A stretch of 51,656 nucleotides of DNA from a virus. This document shows, in pieces, positions 32,449 through 40,497 of the stretch. The stretch lies in IMG/VR virus record IMGVR_UViG_3300020034_000024, positions 1 through 51,656 of that record; one strand, 5' to 3'. The notes under the pieces are model-generated. The model worked only from the letters and a program-made list of their open reading frames with translations. It ran no database searches and was not told where the DNA came from. A program made the position numbers and the translations under genes. The stretch's first letter is position 1, and every line of letters starts with the position of its first letter.

Positions 32449-34431
32449 ATGAAAATTAAACTATTAATCTTATCACTCGTTTTCGTTGCCTGTTCTGAGG
32501 CGCAAATTTTACCCACGTGTCACTTCGATGCAACTATCGGAAATACAACTTTTACAATGACTGATATCCCTGGTGAAAATCTTGCATACCCGTTATTTAT
32601 TACTTGGGACGTTCCTCAAGGAAAAGACCTACCACTATTAGTTTTCATTCATGCATGGAACAGTGGAGCTGGAATAGATTTTGACACAGCCGCAATTCGT
32701 TATTTACACAATCAAGGTATAGCAGTTTTAGCAATTGGGATGCGCGGTAGAAATACTGGATTAAACGGAGTTAACGATATTGCCACCATGGAAACTTTAC
32801 GCGATGCTGGAGGTTTAGAAACTTATGACGCTTATAAATCAATTCAATACTTTATCAATAGCATTGTAGGGGATGGGCACATCGATAAAACCAAAATCAG
32901 TGTATATGCCATAAGCGGAGGCGGCAGCTCGGCTGCAGGACTTGCGAATAAATTCCCCGGACTAACATCTACTCAAATCATTTGGTATGGTGTTACAAAA
33001 ATGGGTTCATACGCAAGCGATCCAAATCCTACCGTCACAGGATGGTATACTGACAATTCATTTTACTACGGTAAAATTCAAGGTGCCGTTGGTGGAGTAG
33101 GTAAAGGAGGCCCTGGGTACATAGCAGGGGAGACGGATGAATACTATGCATCAAGAGATAACCACACAGGCGTAGGTAATTCTACTAATACAAAATTCCA
33201 TCTTTACCATGATTCTGGAGATTTAACTGTATTCGATGATTTGTCAGATGCTTTAAGCGCAAAGCTTGCAAGTAACGGTCAGGCTTATGAATATCACCAT
33301 TCAACAGATGGAAGTTTTGGGCATGATAAAGCTGATCTACTCACAGGTAAATTTAAGATATCACCTCAGTTCGGTTTGGATTGGGTTAGCGATGTAAAGA
33401 CGATAAACAGAAGCGAGATTCCTAACTCTGGAACGCTTCGAGTAAACGGGTATTTAATCCCTGTAGATTACGCAATGAATCCTAAGTTTGAATACTGGAT
33501 TAAATTGAACAGAAAAAACAATCCAGCCGTACCAGCCTCCCAATCTCGAGCAAATCAAGGTAAGGAAGGGTCTGCCATGGTAACGTACAATCTCGCAAAT
33601 AACACTTTCAAAACGTATCTAATAAAGGGCAATTCAACGGTAGGTAATCAATTTCATTATGTTGACATAAAGAAAGGTAGTGATAACGTTATCGCGTTAC
33701 TTGCCACAACAGATACGGTAACTTTAAAACCTACTCAATGGGATCTCAAACCTGAAAACATAACAGCTAACTGGAGAGCCTATTTAGACTTTTCAAATCC
33801 TGATTATTATCTGAATGATGAGACAGGGAAGGTTTCTAACGCATTCGATTTGACAGGCAATAAGAATATAGCTTTCCAGCAAGTTAAAACAGCCAGGCAG
33901 TCAGTAACGGGAAGCTACATTACAAATCCGGTAATGTTTTTTGCGGCTCCATCTGGCCCGCTAGCTTATCCAAATGAAAGCTTTTCTACAACAGGTGAGT
34001 TTACATTTATTATTTCTTTTGATCCTGATCAGACATCAATAACCTCATATAGTGAAATAATTGCTGGCGCTAATCCAGCATCAATACAGTTTACAAACTG
34101 GTCAGGTAGAATTATTCCAAATGTAGTTTTTGCAAATAGTACATACGCATCTGACTACACTAAAAACAATGCAGACCTAGGAAAACAGGTTTGGGCTTTC
34201 AGAAGAGATGCGGCTGGATTAGTTACCGCAAAGTGCTTGAACTCAACCGCATCTCTTTCTTATTCCATGGGAGTTAACACAGCTAGTTTTGATTTGAAAT
34301 CAATCGGTAGTAATAACAATGTCAAAAAATTCACTGGCAAGATTTATAAAACTGCTTACGCTAAATCAGCATTGAGTGACGCTGATATAACCACGATTTT
34401 AACGGCTTGGTATAACGGAGGCTCATTATAA
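32449..34431 (+). CDS. Exported alpha/beta hydrolase with C-terminal carbohydrate-binding-like part (660 aa)
   Basis: MKIKLLILSLVFVACSEAQ is a signal peptide, perhaps with a lipobox at Cys15. LPLLVFIHAWNSG (61-73) is the oxyanion-hole strand and YAISGGGSS (153-161) the nucleophile elbow with Ser156; the usual first Gly is Ala here. YHDSGDLTVFDD and SFGHDK (about 250-290) can supply Asp and His. The C-terminal 250 residues (ANWRAYLDFSNPDYYLNDET onward) look like a LamG/concanavalin fold. Probably an esterase acting on surface glycan. Confidence 0.7.
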   Translation: MKIKLLILSLVFVACSEAQILPTCHFDATIGNTTFTMTDIPGENLAYPLFITWDVPQGKDLPLLVFIHAWNSGAGIDFDTAAIRYLHNQGIAVLAIGMRGRNTGLNGVNDIATMETLRDAGGLETYDAYKSIQYFINSIVGDGHIDKTKISVYAISGGGSSAAGLANKFPGLTSTQIIWYGVTKMGSYASDPNPTVTGWYTDNSFYYGKIQGAVGGVGKGGPGYIAGETDEYYASRDNHTGVGNSTNTKFHLYHDSGDLTVFDDLSDALSAKLASNGQAYEYHHSTDGSFGHDKADLLTGKFKISPQFGLDWVSDVKTINRSEIPNSGTLRVNGYLIPVDYAMNPKFEYWIKLNRKNNPAVPASQSRANQGKEGSAMVTYNLANNTFKTYLIKGNSTVGNQFHYVDIKKGSDNVIALLATTDTVTLKPTQWDLKPENITANWRAYLDFSNPDYYLNDETGKVSNAFDLTGNKNIAFQQVKTARQSVTGSYITNPVMFFAAPSGPLAYPNESFSTTGEFTFIISFDPDQTSITSYSEIIAGANPASIQFTNWSGRIIPNVVFANSTYASDYTKNNADLGKQVWAFRRDAAGLVTAKCLNSTASLSYSMGVNTASFDLKSIGSNNNVKKFTGKIYKTAYAKSALSDADITTILTAWYNGGSL

Positions 34432-34436
34432 ATTTT

Positions 34437-35279
34437 ATGAAATCAATATCAGATAAAATAATGAAAAAACTAATCTTTCTACTACTACTTATTCCATGCT
34501 TTGTTAATGCTCAAAAGCTCATACAGCCGAAAGGTGTGATGTGGTTTTGGGAATACACAGACCCAAGTTGTAAGGTATGCCCTGTGCTTATCTTCTTACC
34601 TGGAAGTGGTGAAAGGTCAGATACACCAAATTTTAGTAAGATACAACGCAACGGGACACCGAAACTTTTAAAATCGGCCGGACTTAATTACTTGGAAGGA
34701 TTTACGTTACTGGTTCCTCAACAGATAACAAGTAAAAGCGGGTATGTTGGTGATCCTAAAAACCCGGACATTATAAAGTTTCTTACTTACATACATGAGA
34801 ATTATTTAACAGAACAGGTTTTTGTAACCGGGTTATCAATGGGGGCTGATGGAAGCTGGGACGCAAGCTATCGCGGAGGTTTAGCAATGGTGAAAGCAAT
34901 CGTTCCTGTAAGTGGAAAGGGTGACTACAACGGGGCAAAAATAACCCAACAAAGAGGTATTAAGGCGTGGGGCATACATGGCAGTGCTGACACTGGTGTA
35001 CCTGCAAGCGATGGCAAGCGCCCAATAAACGGGATGATATCAATAGGAGGCACACCTAAATGGACAATAATTAACGGAGGCGGGCATAATTCAGAAACGT
35101 GGGATGTTGCTTTTAGTTTAACCGATCGCGCTGAATTAGGAGGCACAACTATTTACAAGTGGTTGCTTAGTCTTGTTACAAAACCACCTGAAGAAATACC
35201 TGGTATTTATTTAGATGGACAGTTTTGCGGGGTTGATAGTTGTCGAGTAGATGGGCATTTAATCATGATTAAAAAGTAA
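34437..35279 (+). CDS. Exported alpha/beta hydrolase (esterase), 280 aa
   Basis: A signal peptide KKLIFLLLLIPCFVNAQ is followed by the hydrolase: VLIFLPGSGERSD (oxyanion strand), the nucleophile elbow GLSMGA at 132-137 with Ser134, Asp185 in HGSADTGVP and His217 in GGGHNSETWD, an intact catalytic triad. A second ATG at 34461 is an equally good start (MKKLIFL). With the preceding hydrolase it may deacylate capsule or other glycan during adsorption or release. The C-terminal part ends in a short Cys-containing tail. Confidence 0.75.
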   Translation: MKSISDKIMKKLIFLLLLIPCFVNAQKLIQPKGVMWFWEYTDPSCKVCPVLIFLPGSGERSDTPNFSKIQRNGTPKLLKSAGLNYLEGFTLLVPQQITSKSGYVGDPKNPDIIKFLTYIHENYLTEQVFVTGLSMGADGSWDASYRGGLAMVKAIVPVSGKGDYNGAKITQQRGIKAWGIHGSADTGVPASDGKRPINGMISIGGTPKWTIINGGGHNSETWDVAFSLTDRAELGGTTIYKWLLSLVTKPPEEIPGIYLDGQFCGVDSCRVDGHLIMIKK

Positions 35280-35287
35280 ATTACGCC

Positions 35288-35569
35288 ATGACAGAATCGC
35301 AATTCATAATTATTCTAACATCAATATTAAGTTTAGTAATGAGTAGTCTTTGCATAGTTCTTTGGGCAATGTTTAGAGATAATCAGAAAAAACTAAGCGA
35401 GATTGTTTTGGTTGTAAATGACCATTCAACAGAGCTTGCAGTTGCCAAAGAGCAAATTGAAAATAACAGGGCTAAGATTGAAAGGCACGACCGATTAATA
35501 TCGAATGAATTTCAAAATGAACTGGCCGATAAAATCTCAGTGAAACTGGCTATAATGAAATCGTTATGA
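35288..35569 (+). CDS. Membrane-anchored coiled-coil protein (93 aa)
   Basis: A single hydrophobic segment at about 6-28 (FIIILTSILSLVMSSLCIVLWA) is followed by a coiled coil (EQIENNRAKIERHDRLISNE). It resembles XhlA-type or spanin-like lysis accessories in layout. Lies directly before the DUF5675 gene with ATGA coupling. Confidence 0.55.
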   Translation: MTESQFIIILTSILSLVMSSLCIVLWAMFRDNQKKLSEIVLVVNDHSTELAVAKEQIENNRAKIERHDRLISNEFQNELADKISVKLAIMKSL

Positions 35570-35991
35570 AACGCTACAGAATTGAAAGGGTATACTTACC
35601 TACTCAAACTTTGGGAAGTTGGTATGATGGCGAGGAGGTGATAGCCAAAACTATGGAACTGCCATGGAGAGAAAACCAAAGATCGCCCGATTCTAGTAAA
35701 GCAAGCTGCATCCCTGAAAAGATTTATCTGGTAAAAAAACAACCTCCAAAACCTACAAGGCAATACGGACATTTCAGATTAATGAACACCGCTCCACGTC
35801 AAGGCATTTTAGTACATAGGATTACAAATGTAGAGGGGTTGCTCGGATGCATCGGGGTTTTTACAAGATTCGGAAACATTGATAAAGACAGCGATTACGA
35901 GGCTTTGGAGTCGAGTAAAAAATTAGAATGGATGTATTTGAATTTACCCGATTCTTTCGAACTTGAGATAATTAAAAAGCCTTCTTTATGA
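35566..35991 (+). CDS. DUF5675 family protein, lysis-associated
   Basis: TMELPWRENQRSPDSSKASC (about 31-50) with IPEKIYLVKK, RLMNTAPRQGILVHRITNVE and LLGCIGVF (near 100) follow the DUF5675 pattern (E-x-PWR-x-NQ ... S-C-IP-x-G/K-x-Y ... R-x-G-I-L-I/V-H ... G-C-I). I recall this family in phage lysis modules of Bacteroidota, with a fold thought to relate to L,D-transpeptidases. Active-site His and Cys are present (VHR; LGCIG). It may be the endolysin of this phage, since I see no other candidate. Confidence 0.7.
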   Translation: MKRYRIERVYLPTQTLGSWYDGEEVIAKTMELPWRENQRSPDSSKASCIPEKIYLVKKQPPKPTRQYGHFRLMNTAPRQGILVHRITNVEGLLGCIGVFTRFGNIDKDSDYEALESSKKLEWMYLNLPDSFELEIIKKPSL

Positions 35992-36155
35992 ACTACTTCC
36001 AAAAGCACTACGGCACTGGCATAATGCCAATTTTAGCAGTACTTTTTATCATTGGGTTTAGCGTTGCCTTTTCAATATCATTTGAATGGTGGGTAGGTAT
36101 TGCGACATTTGCCGGATTCGCTTTTCTGTTTTGGACTCAAAGGAATACGAAATGA
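35988..36155 (+). CDS. Small two-pass membrane protein (55 aa)
   Basis: ATG 35988 overlaps the DUF5675 stop (ATGA), stop TGA 36153-36155 overlaps the next ATG. Two hydrophobic stretches, about 12-28 (GIMPILAVLFIIGFSVAF) and 33-48 (WWVGIATFAGFAFLFW), joined by a short loop. Could be a holin or antiholin by size and place. Confidence 0.55.
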   Translation: MNYFQKHYGTGIMPILAVLFIIGFSVAFSISFEWWVGIATFAGFAFLFWTQRNTK

Positions 36156-36481
36156 TAAAGTACGTGGTTTATTGGATCTTGACTTACACCGTTCAAACTG
36201 TTTGCCCTCAACAGTATAAACAAGATGATTTTGGCCGTGTTGGATCATCGAACTACACTACCACTCAATTATGCTGGAGAACAGAAAAAGAAAACCACTC
36301 TAAAGTTTTTCATAATTCCGATTCCGCCTATTCATTTTACAAAAAAGCTTTAGCAGAATCTAAAAAATACACACTAAATAAGTACTACACATCATTTGAT
36401 GAATCAACTTTTAAAATAGATACTATAAAATCAGATGTTTCTAAAGTTAGGATTGAGTTAACAAAAGAAATTAACCCATGA
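36152..36481 (+). CDS. Secreted or membrane-anchored hypothetical protein (109 aa)
   Basis: ATG 36152 gives MIKYVVYWILTYTVQTVCPQ, a signal peptide-like start; the frame also extends upstream from 36086 but that would overlap the whole previous gene. The rest is charged and Ser/Lys-rich (DSAYSFYKKALAESKKY). ATGA coupling on both sides. Function unknown. Confidence 0.5.
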   Translation: MIKYVVYWILTYTVQTVCPQQYKQDDFGRVGSSNYTTTQLCWRTEKENHSKVFHNSDSAYSFYKKALAESKKYTLNKYYTSFDESTFKIDTIKSDVSKVRIELTKEINP

Positions 36482-36852
36482 AAGAACTAATAGCAGTATC
36501 ATTTCTTTTCATACCGCTCATTTACGAGCTTATAGACGACCATCTTAAAGAAACTAATCACAAGATGGACGTATGGATTCGTGCCGGTTTAATGATCGTG
36601 TGCGCGGTAGGTCCGTGGTTATATGGGCATTCTTACTGGGGATCCGTAGCACTTTCTTTCGGGATATTCTTTCTTCTGTTTGATTACTTGATCAATATTA
36701 TAATGCTCCGTAGGCGTGATTTCTTTAGCTTCTTAGGGACGACAGCCGAAACCGACAAGGTGAAGTGGTGGCACAATATGAAGCCGGTAAATAGGTTCTT
36801 AATAAGATTTGGGGTCTTTGCAATTGCACTGGCGGGATACATATTTGCGTAG
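36478..36852 (+). CDS. Polytopic membrane protein (124 aa), holin candidate
   Basis: Hydrophobic segments at about 4-19 (LIAVSFLFIPLIYELI), 34-48 (AGLMIVCAVGPWLYG), 53-72 (WGSVALSFGIFFLLFDYLIN) and 107-123 (FLIRFGVFAIALAGYIF). Last gene before the terminator at 36863. Possible holin; the number of segments (four) is higher than usual. Confidence 0.5.
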   Translation: MKELIAVSFLFIPLIYELIDDHLKETNHKMDVWIRAGLMIVCAVGPWLYGHSYWGSVALSFGIFFLLFDYLINIIMLRRRDFFSFLGTTAETDKVKWWHNMKPVNRFLIRFGVFAIALAGYIFA

Positions 36853-36862
36853 TGATAAATAA

Positions 36863-36917
36863 AAACGCCCCGTATAAAATCTTGCAGACGAATGCAGGAT
36901 AGGGGCGTTTAAACTTT
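36863..36917. terminator. Strong terminator after the lysis/fibre operon
   Basis: AAACGCCCC (36863-36871) pairs with GGGGCGTTT (36902-36910). The loop itself holds a hairpin CTTGCA/TGCAGG. A run of six T follows at 36914-36919, and an A run precedes the stem, so it may work in both directions. Confidence 0.85.
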
Positions 36918-36982
36918 TTTCTTTCTAGTCATGTATTTCGATTCAGACTAGCAAAACAAAATTAGCAATTTCCTAGCCAATT

Positions 36983-37150
36983 TCAATATTTTTTTACTAG
37001 GTTCCGTATGGATTGCCTGCAAACTCCAAATTCTTTAGCGAGATTTGAAAAGTTTCTACCGTACTCAGTCTTGTATTTATACACTATAATTCGCCTCATT
37101 TCTTCGCTTAATTTAGGGCAGCGGTTTTCTAACCCGTGTAGCCCTTTTTT
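36983..37150 (-). pseudogene. Remnant helix-turn-helix protein on minus strand
   Basis: Reading the minus strand gives KKGLHGLENRCPKLSEEMRR then YGRNFSNLAKEFGVCRQSIR, a helix-turn-helix like the C-termini of HNH homing endonucleases (compare the gene at 6953). The open frame reaches up to 37204 but has no usable start before the internal ATG at 37099, which would give a 38-aa peptide. An ATG frame from about 37192 ends at a TAA just before an A7 run, so a frameshift there may have broken the gene. Could be a small intact HTH protein. Confidence 0.4.
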
Positions 37151-37203
37151 TATGACATGATTTTTCGCATGTGTATATTTAGTAAATAATTCATAGTAAA
37201 AGC

Positions 37204-37225
37204 GTTAACAAGAAACATTGTTAAC
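37204..37225. repeat. 22-bp palindrome upstream of the coiled-coil membrane gene
   Basis: GTTAACAA (37204-37211) and TTGTTAAC (37218-37225) are perfect inverted repeats around GAAACA. It lies 24 bp before ATG 37249 and could be an operator or a hairpin. The 396-bp gap 36853-37248 otherwise holds the terminator and the HTH remnant. Confidence 0.55.
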
Positions 37226-37248
37226 TACTTTAAACAAAAATAATTTTC

Positions 37249-37860
37249 ATGGAAACGATCAAAAAATACTTCAAGTGGTTCCTAATCCTGATCATAGTGA
37301 TCATCGCGGTAGCTTTACTTATTTCAAAATGCAGCCATCAGGTAAAGGAGAACAAGACCGAAAAGAAGGAAGATAAGCGACTCATCCAGATTCAGGCAAA
37401 ACTAGACAGTTCTTTTAAGGCTGGCAACGTTTTACAAGATCGGTTGAATAAGAAGGCCTTGAAAGATAGCCTCGATCTAATCGAAAGCAAACGCGTAATA
37501 AAGGTGCTTAACTGGAAACTGGAAAAGGCAAGGCAGCCGGTTCAAAAACTAATAGATTCTATTCCGGAATTGGATAGGTTCGTTGATTTAGGCGATTCTA
37601 TCCGATTCGAGCAGGATACTTTGATAAATACTTTGGTTAATCAGAAAGCGGAAATGTGGAGGAGCTTCACAAATTTACTTTCCATAGAGCAAAGCAAAAC
37701 AGCACTTGAGCATGAAAAAGGATTGATATTCGAGGAGCAAAGAAACCGTTACCAAAAGAAGGCAGCGAAACGGTTCGTATTAGGTCCGGTGGTTTCAATA
37801 GATTACCAATTAAAACCCAGTATCGGGGTCGGGCTTACTTATAGATTGATCAGATTTTAA
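37249..37860 (+). CDS. Membrane-anchored coiled-coil protein, spanin-like candidate (203 aa)
   Basis: N-terminal anchor WFLILIIVIIAVALLISKC (about 10-28), long charged coiled coil (about 36-165), and a C-terminal beta piece FVLGPVVSIDYQLKPSIGVG ending LTYRLIRF, like an outer-membrane beta segment. Inner-membrane anchor, periplasm-spanning coil and an outer-membrane-like end suit a spanin that fuses the membranes at lysis, but this is inference. The Cys after the anchor (ISKC) is not a standard lipobox. Overlaps the converging minus-strand gene by 51 bases. Confidence 0.6.
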   Translation: METIKKYFKWFLILIIVIIAVALLISKCSHQVKENKTEKKEDKRLIQIQAKLDSSFKAGNVLQDRLNKKALKDSLDLIESKRVIKVLNWKLEKARQPVQKLIDSIPELDRFVDLGDSIRFEQDTLINTLVNQKAEMWRSFTNLLSIEQSKTALEHEKGLIFEEQRNRYQKKAAKRFVLGPVVSIDYQLKPSIGVGLTYRLIRF

Positions 37861-38031
37861 CTTGTTATCAGATAGAACATTGGCCATAAATAAAGAACCG
37901 AAGCAACAACAAATGGCAAATATTACAATCAATGGTTCTGAATCATCAAATTTATAAAGTTCATGCATTGCTTGCCATCCTAATAATATTGCTAATAGAT
38001 AAAAAGTGGGTATTAAAATTGAGTATTTCAT
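37810..38031 (-). CDS. Small membrane protein (73 aa), end of leftward operon
   Basis: Two hydrophobic segments, about 4-19 (SILIPTFYLLAILLGW) and 33-51 (PLIVIFAICCCFGSLFMANV), then a polar tail that overlaps the end of the converging gene at 37249-37860. The overlap makes the tail suspicious, but the membrane part lies outside it. Function unknown. Confidence 0.5.
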   Translation of the reverse strand: MKYSILIPTFYLLAILLGWQAMHELYKFDDSEPLIVIFAICCCFGSLFMANVLSDNKLKSDQSISKPDPDTGF

Positions 38032-38062
38032 CTCTGGTTCTATTTAAAAGTGAAGTTAGATG

Positions 38063-38356
38063 TTACTTCTTTTTAGGTTTTGCAATCACTTTCGCGCTGT
38101 CGATTCTTACACTGTCTAGTTTTATTCTATAGGCAAGATCCAAAATGTAGGCGTCTAAATCTTGAGATGTTTTTATCTTGCTTTCAGGCGTTGATTTAGG
38201 ATCGTATATAACCAGACGTTTCCAGTTTTCTAATGCCATAAAAAAGTTGTCCATGTCTTTCGTTTCGATGGGCACGAATTTTCTGTAAACAGGGTTCTCT
38301 TGTGCGAAAGATGAGATTGAAATAAAAAGTAATGCTGCAATAATTAGTTTTTTCAT
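38063..38356 (-). CDS. Small secreted protein (97 aa)
   Basis: MKKLIIAALLFISISSFAQE is a textbook Sec signal with cleavage after SFA or SFAQ. The mature part is helical and charged (DMDNFFMALENWKRLVIYDP) and ends in KPKKK. Periplasmic or surface location is likely. A secreted product within an early operon may alter the cell envelope; function unknown. Confidence 0.6.
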   Translation of the reverse strand: MKKLIIAALLFISISSFAQENPVYRKFVPIETKDMDNFFMALENWKRLVIYDPKSTPESKIKTSQDLDAYILDLAYRIKLDSVRIDSAKVIAKPKKK

Positions 38357-38479
38357 GTTTGTTTTTTTTAAAGTGTTAAAGTAAAAAAGGGTGGAGGGTT
38401 GATCTAGCGTTTACTTTTTAAAACTTTTGTCCCCTTCCGAAATAGGAAACCCAATGCACTAAATGCCCTCCGCGTCCTT

Positions 38480-38647
38480 TTATTTCATTAGTTCATTCAA
38501 AAGCTTAACGCATCCAGCGAAGATAAATAAAGCAATCAACCAGCCTAATATTGATCCGGTAATCAAAACGAAAAGGACTTTGTACTTGAACATCCGAACC
38601 CTTCTAAAGTGCTCTATAAAGCGGTTGTACTCCTTTGTGCTATTCAT
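38480..38647 (-). CDS. Small single-pass membrane protein (55 aa)
   Basis: Starts at CAT 38645-38647 (MNSTKEYNRFIEHFRRVRMF), overlapping the stop of the gene at 38644-38892 (ATGA). One hydrophobic segment, about 23-47 (KVLFVLITGSILGWLIALFI), follows a basic N-terminus. It is missed if only long frames are considered. Function unknown. Confidence 0.55.
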   Translation of the reverse strand: MNSTKEYNRFIEHFRRVRMFKYKVLFVLITGSILGWLIALFIFAGCVKLLNELMK

Positions 38648-38892
38648 ACAAGTGATTTAAAAAAGTACCTCCGATAGCGTTTACCGGGCACTGTTTCCAT
38701 ATCCAAAGTTAAATTATAATCCCGTTGCAAGTCTGAAATTCTACTTCGAAGATCAGCAATTCTCAGATGCTTCCAAGCATAAACGCGGTCAACCTTAATT
38801 CCTAATAATAGTGCATCCATAAGCTTTTGTACTTCCGTCTTTTCTGGATTTACAGAGATCGTTTGACTTGTTGGTGTTGAGATTGTTTGCAT
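38644..38892 (-). CDS. Helix-turn-helix protein (HTH_39-like), 82 aa
   Basis: ALLLGIKVDRVYAWKHLRIA then DLRSRISDLQRDYNLTLDME and PGKRYRRYFF (about residues 27-78) follow the HTH_39 pattern: a helix-turn-helix with a winged end, found in many phages next to replication genes. Likely a DNA-binding regulator or replication accessory. Coupled to the 55-aa membrane protein by ATGA. Confidence 0.65.
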   Translation of the reverse strand: MQTISTPTSQTISVNPEKTEVQKLMDALLLGIKVDRVYAWKHLRIADLRSRISDLQRDYNLTLDMETVPGKRYRRYFFKSLV

Positions 38893-38939
38893 ATTATTTA
38901 GTCTTTTGGCTTTCTGTTGTGGTCTTCATGGTTAACTAT

Positions 38940-39533
38940 TTAACATGAACAAGAAAAGTAGTCATCTCTATCCCCCCTCTCACCAGTAATGTTTTCCCAA
39001 TGGTTCCACCAGGTGTTATCAATGTGTTCTCCTGCACTTTCATATCGTCCTAAATGGTGTTCTCGTCCGGCAATAATAGCATTTGCAAAAGCCTGTTCAT
39101 CATAAATCTTTTCATTATATCCATAGTAATCATTAGACATGTGTTCTTTTGCCCATTCCATCATCCATTTTTTAGAAGCTTCTTTACTGAAGTCTAACGG
39201 AATTGATTCTTCAAAATCTGGATGACTCCAAACATGGCGCAAGGAAGTGATTTGTCGAGGGTAAACTATAAGCCAAAACTTTTCTCCGGGCTTTACTGAC
39301 TCTTTCAAAAACGGATCAACTATGCCAAGGTGCTTATCTACATGATTTAAAGCTTTGTCCGTAGTTGAGTATGCGTATCCATTCTTTAACCCAATGTTTG
39401 CCCCCGGTATTAACTCTTCCCCCGCAATAACAGGCTCAACAGCTAAGTGAATAGCATCACGACCACCGTCTGTTATTATTGTTCCTAGTGTCTCTAAAGC
39501 ATCAGTAGATACTTTCCTTTTTTCTTCACTCAT
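38940..39533 (-). CDS. Conserved phage hypothetical protein (197 aa)
   Basis: Contains RDAIHLAVEPVIAGEELIPG, DKHLGIVDPFLKES, PGEKFWLIVYPRQITSLRHV and WSHPDF. I recall this combination (VDPFL ... FWL-x-VYPR-x-ITSLRHVW-x-HP) from many unrelated phages, always annotated unknown. The conserved Asp, Tyr, Arg, His residues hint at a small enzyme. The C-terminus ends in CSC. An imperfect inverted repeat with a 6-bp outer stem lies just upstream (39560-39587). Confidence 0.65.
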   Translation of the reverse strand: MSEEKRKVSTDALETLGTIITDGGRDAIHLAVEPVIAGEELIPGANIGLKNGYAYSTTDKALNHVDKHLGIVDPFLKESVKPGEKFWLIVYPRQITSLRHVWSHPDFEESIPLDFSKEASKKWMMEWAKEHMSNDYYGYNEKIYDEQAFANAIIAGREHHLGRYESAGEHIDNTWWNHWENITGERGDRDDYFSCSC

Positions 39534-39559
39534 AATTATTTTTTTTAGTTTTTAAAATA

Positions 39560-39587
39560 ATCGGGCAGGATACTAAGCCTACCCGAT
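39560..39587. repeat. Inverted repeat in leader of gene 38940-39533
   Basis: ATCGGG (39560-39565) and CCCGAT (39582-39587) form an outer stem; AGG/CCT extends it inside after one mismatch. Read on the minus strand it lies 27 nt before the ATG and is not followed by a T run, so it is not a standard terminator. It may affect translation. A second, GCCCC/GGGGAT hairpin lies at 39603-39621 after the stop of the upstream gene. Confidence 0.45.
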
Positions 39588-39626
39588 ACTTGACTTAATC
39601 ACGCCCCAACGCCTTCGGGGATTTCT

Positions 39627-39980
39627 TTACGGCAAATCTGCCTTATAGTGTTCAATGATGGCCTCCATCTTAGCCGCGTAAAAGCTCTGTGCATCTTTGT
39701 ACCCTTCATTATCATTTTTCCACTTGAGATACATTACCGCTCGTAAACGTTGTCCTGGTGTCTTACCTTTTAGTTCAACATCCATTGAGTCAATAATACT
39801 CTTTTCGTTGCTTTCGATTTGCTTTGCTGAAAAGTAAGCGAAGCAAACCATATTTCGGAGCGCGAATAATTCAGCGGCCTTGCCTGGGGAAAGTTCTTGA
39901 GTTCCGATGTTAACTGAAATACTTCCATCTTTTAACGATCTTATCGTTTCGATGATTACCGGTATCAATAATCCAGTCAT
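39627..39980 (-). CDS. Hypothetical protein in leftward operon (117 aa)
   Basis: Helical protein with a start MTGLLIPVIIETIRSLKDGS, a middle GKAAELFALRNMVCFAYFSA and a C-terminal ALVERK-free basic tail (KDAQSFYAAKMEAIIEHYKA). Probably soluble. Neighbour of the SSB-like gene, so a replication or recombination link is possible. No family named. Confidence 0.55.
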   Translation of the reverse strand: MTGLLIPVIIETIRSLKDGSISVNIGTQELSPGKAAELFALRNMVCFAYFSAKQIESNEKSIIDSMDVELKGKTPGQRLRAVMYLKWKNDNEGYKDAQSFYAAKMEAIIEHYKADLP

Positions 39981-39993
39981 AATGTTAGTGCTC

Positions 39994-40497
39994 TCATTTG
40001 ATTGATACGCTTAAGGTTGACGTTGATTTTTTTAATGGCGGTATTATTTTTACCAGTTCCCCGGTGTCATCAATAACAACATTTAAAGGTTCTTTAAGTG
40101 ATTTTAAAAACTCCTTACGCTCTTCAAGTTGTTTTTTTGCCTCTTCCATAATCTTGAATCGATCATTGTAAATCGGATCGTTGCACACATCAAAATCGTA
40201 AGTAGTGCCAGCTTCCGTTTTACTCATGGAAGAGCCATTGAAGATAAAAGTTTTTTCTGGATATTTTGCAGATTCGTTTACAAAGTTTGGCCGTATCTCT
40301 TCAAGAATTCTTTTACTTGCTTTCTCAAATGCCTTCAATAGTAAAAGTACTTCTAACGGATTTGCCTCACCCTGTTGCACCGATTCAATAACGCCATCCG
40401 AAAAAACATCCACCTGAACTTGTGAAATCGGGAGCAGCCTAGCCGCCCCGATTGGTGTCATTTGCATGTCCATATCAAAAAGGGAGATCCGATGCAT
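39994..40497 (-). CDS. Hypothetical protein (167 aa)
   Basis: N-terminal part MDMQMTPIGAARLLPISQVQ is followed by a helical region (EVLLLLKAFEKASKRILEEI) and a coiled coil (EEAKKQLEERKEFLKSLKEP). It overlaps the end of the SSB-like gene by 23 bases. Phages often have an unknown helical protein next to the ssDNA-binding protein, which fits here. Confidence 0.55.
   Translation of the reverse strand: MHRISLFDMDMQMTPIGAARLLPISQVQVDVFSDGVIESVQQGEANPLEVLLLLKAFEKASKRILEEIRPNFVNESAKYPEKTFIFNGSSMSKTEAGTTYDFDVCNDPIYNDRFKIMEEAKKQLEERKEFLKSLKEPLNVVIDDTGELVKIIPPLKKSTSTLSVSIK

Noticed and set aside
38423-38450. Third copy of the CTTTCGGAAGATTTAAA promoter
   Set aside because: Only TTTCGGAAG is shared, and no -33 box lies at proper distance.
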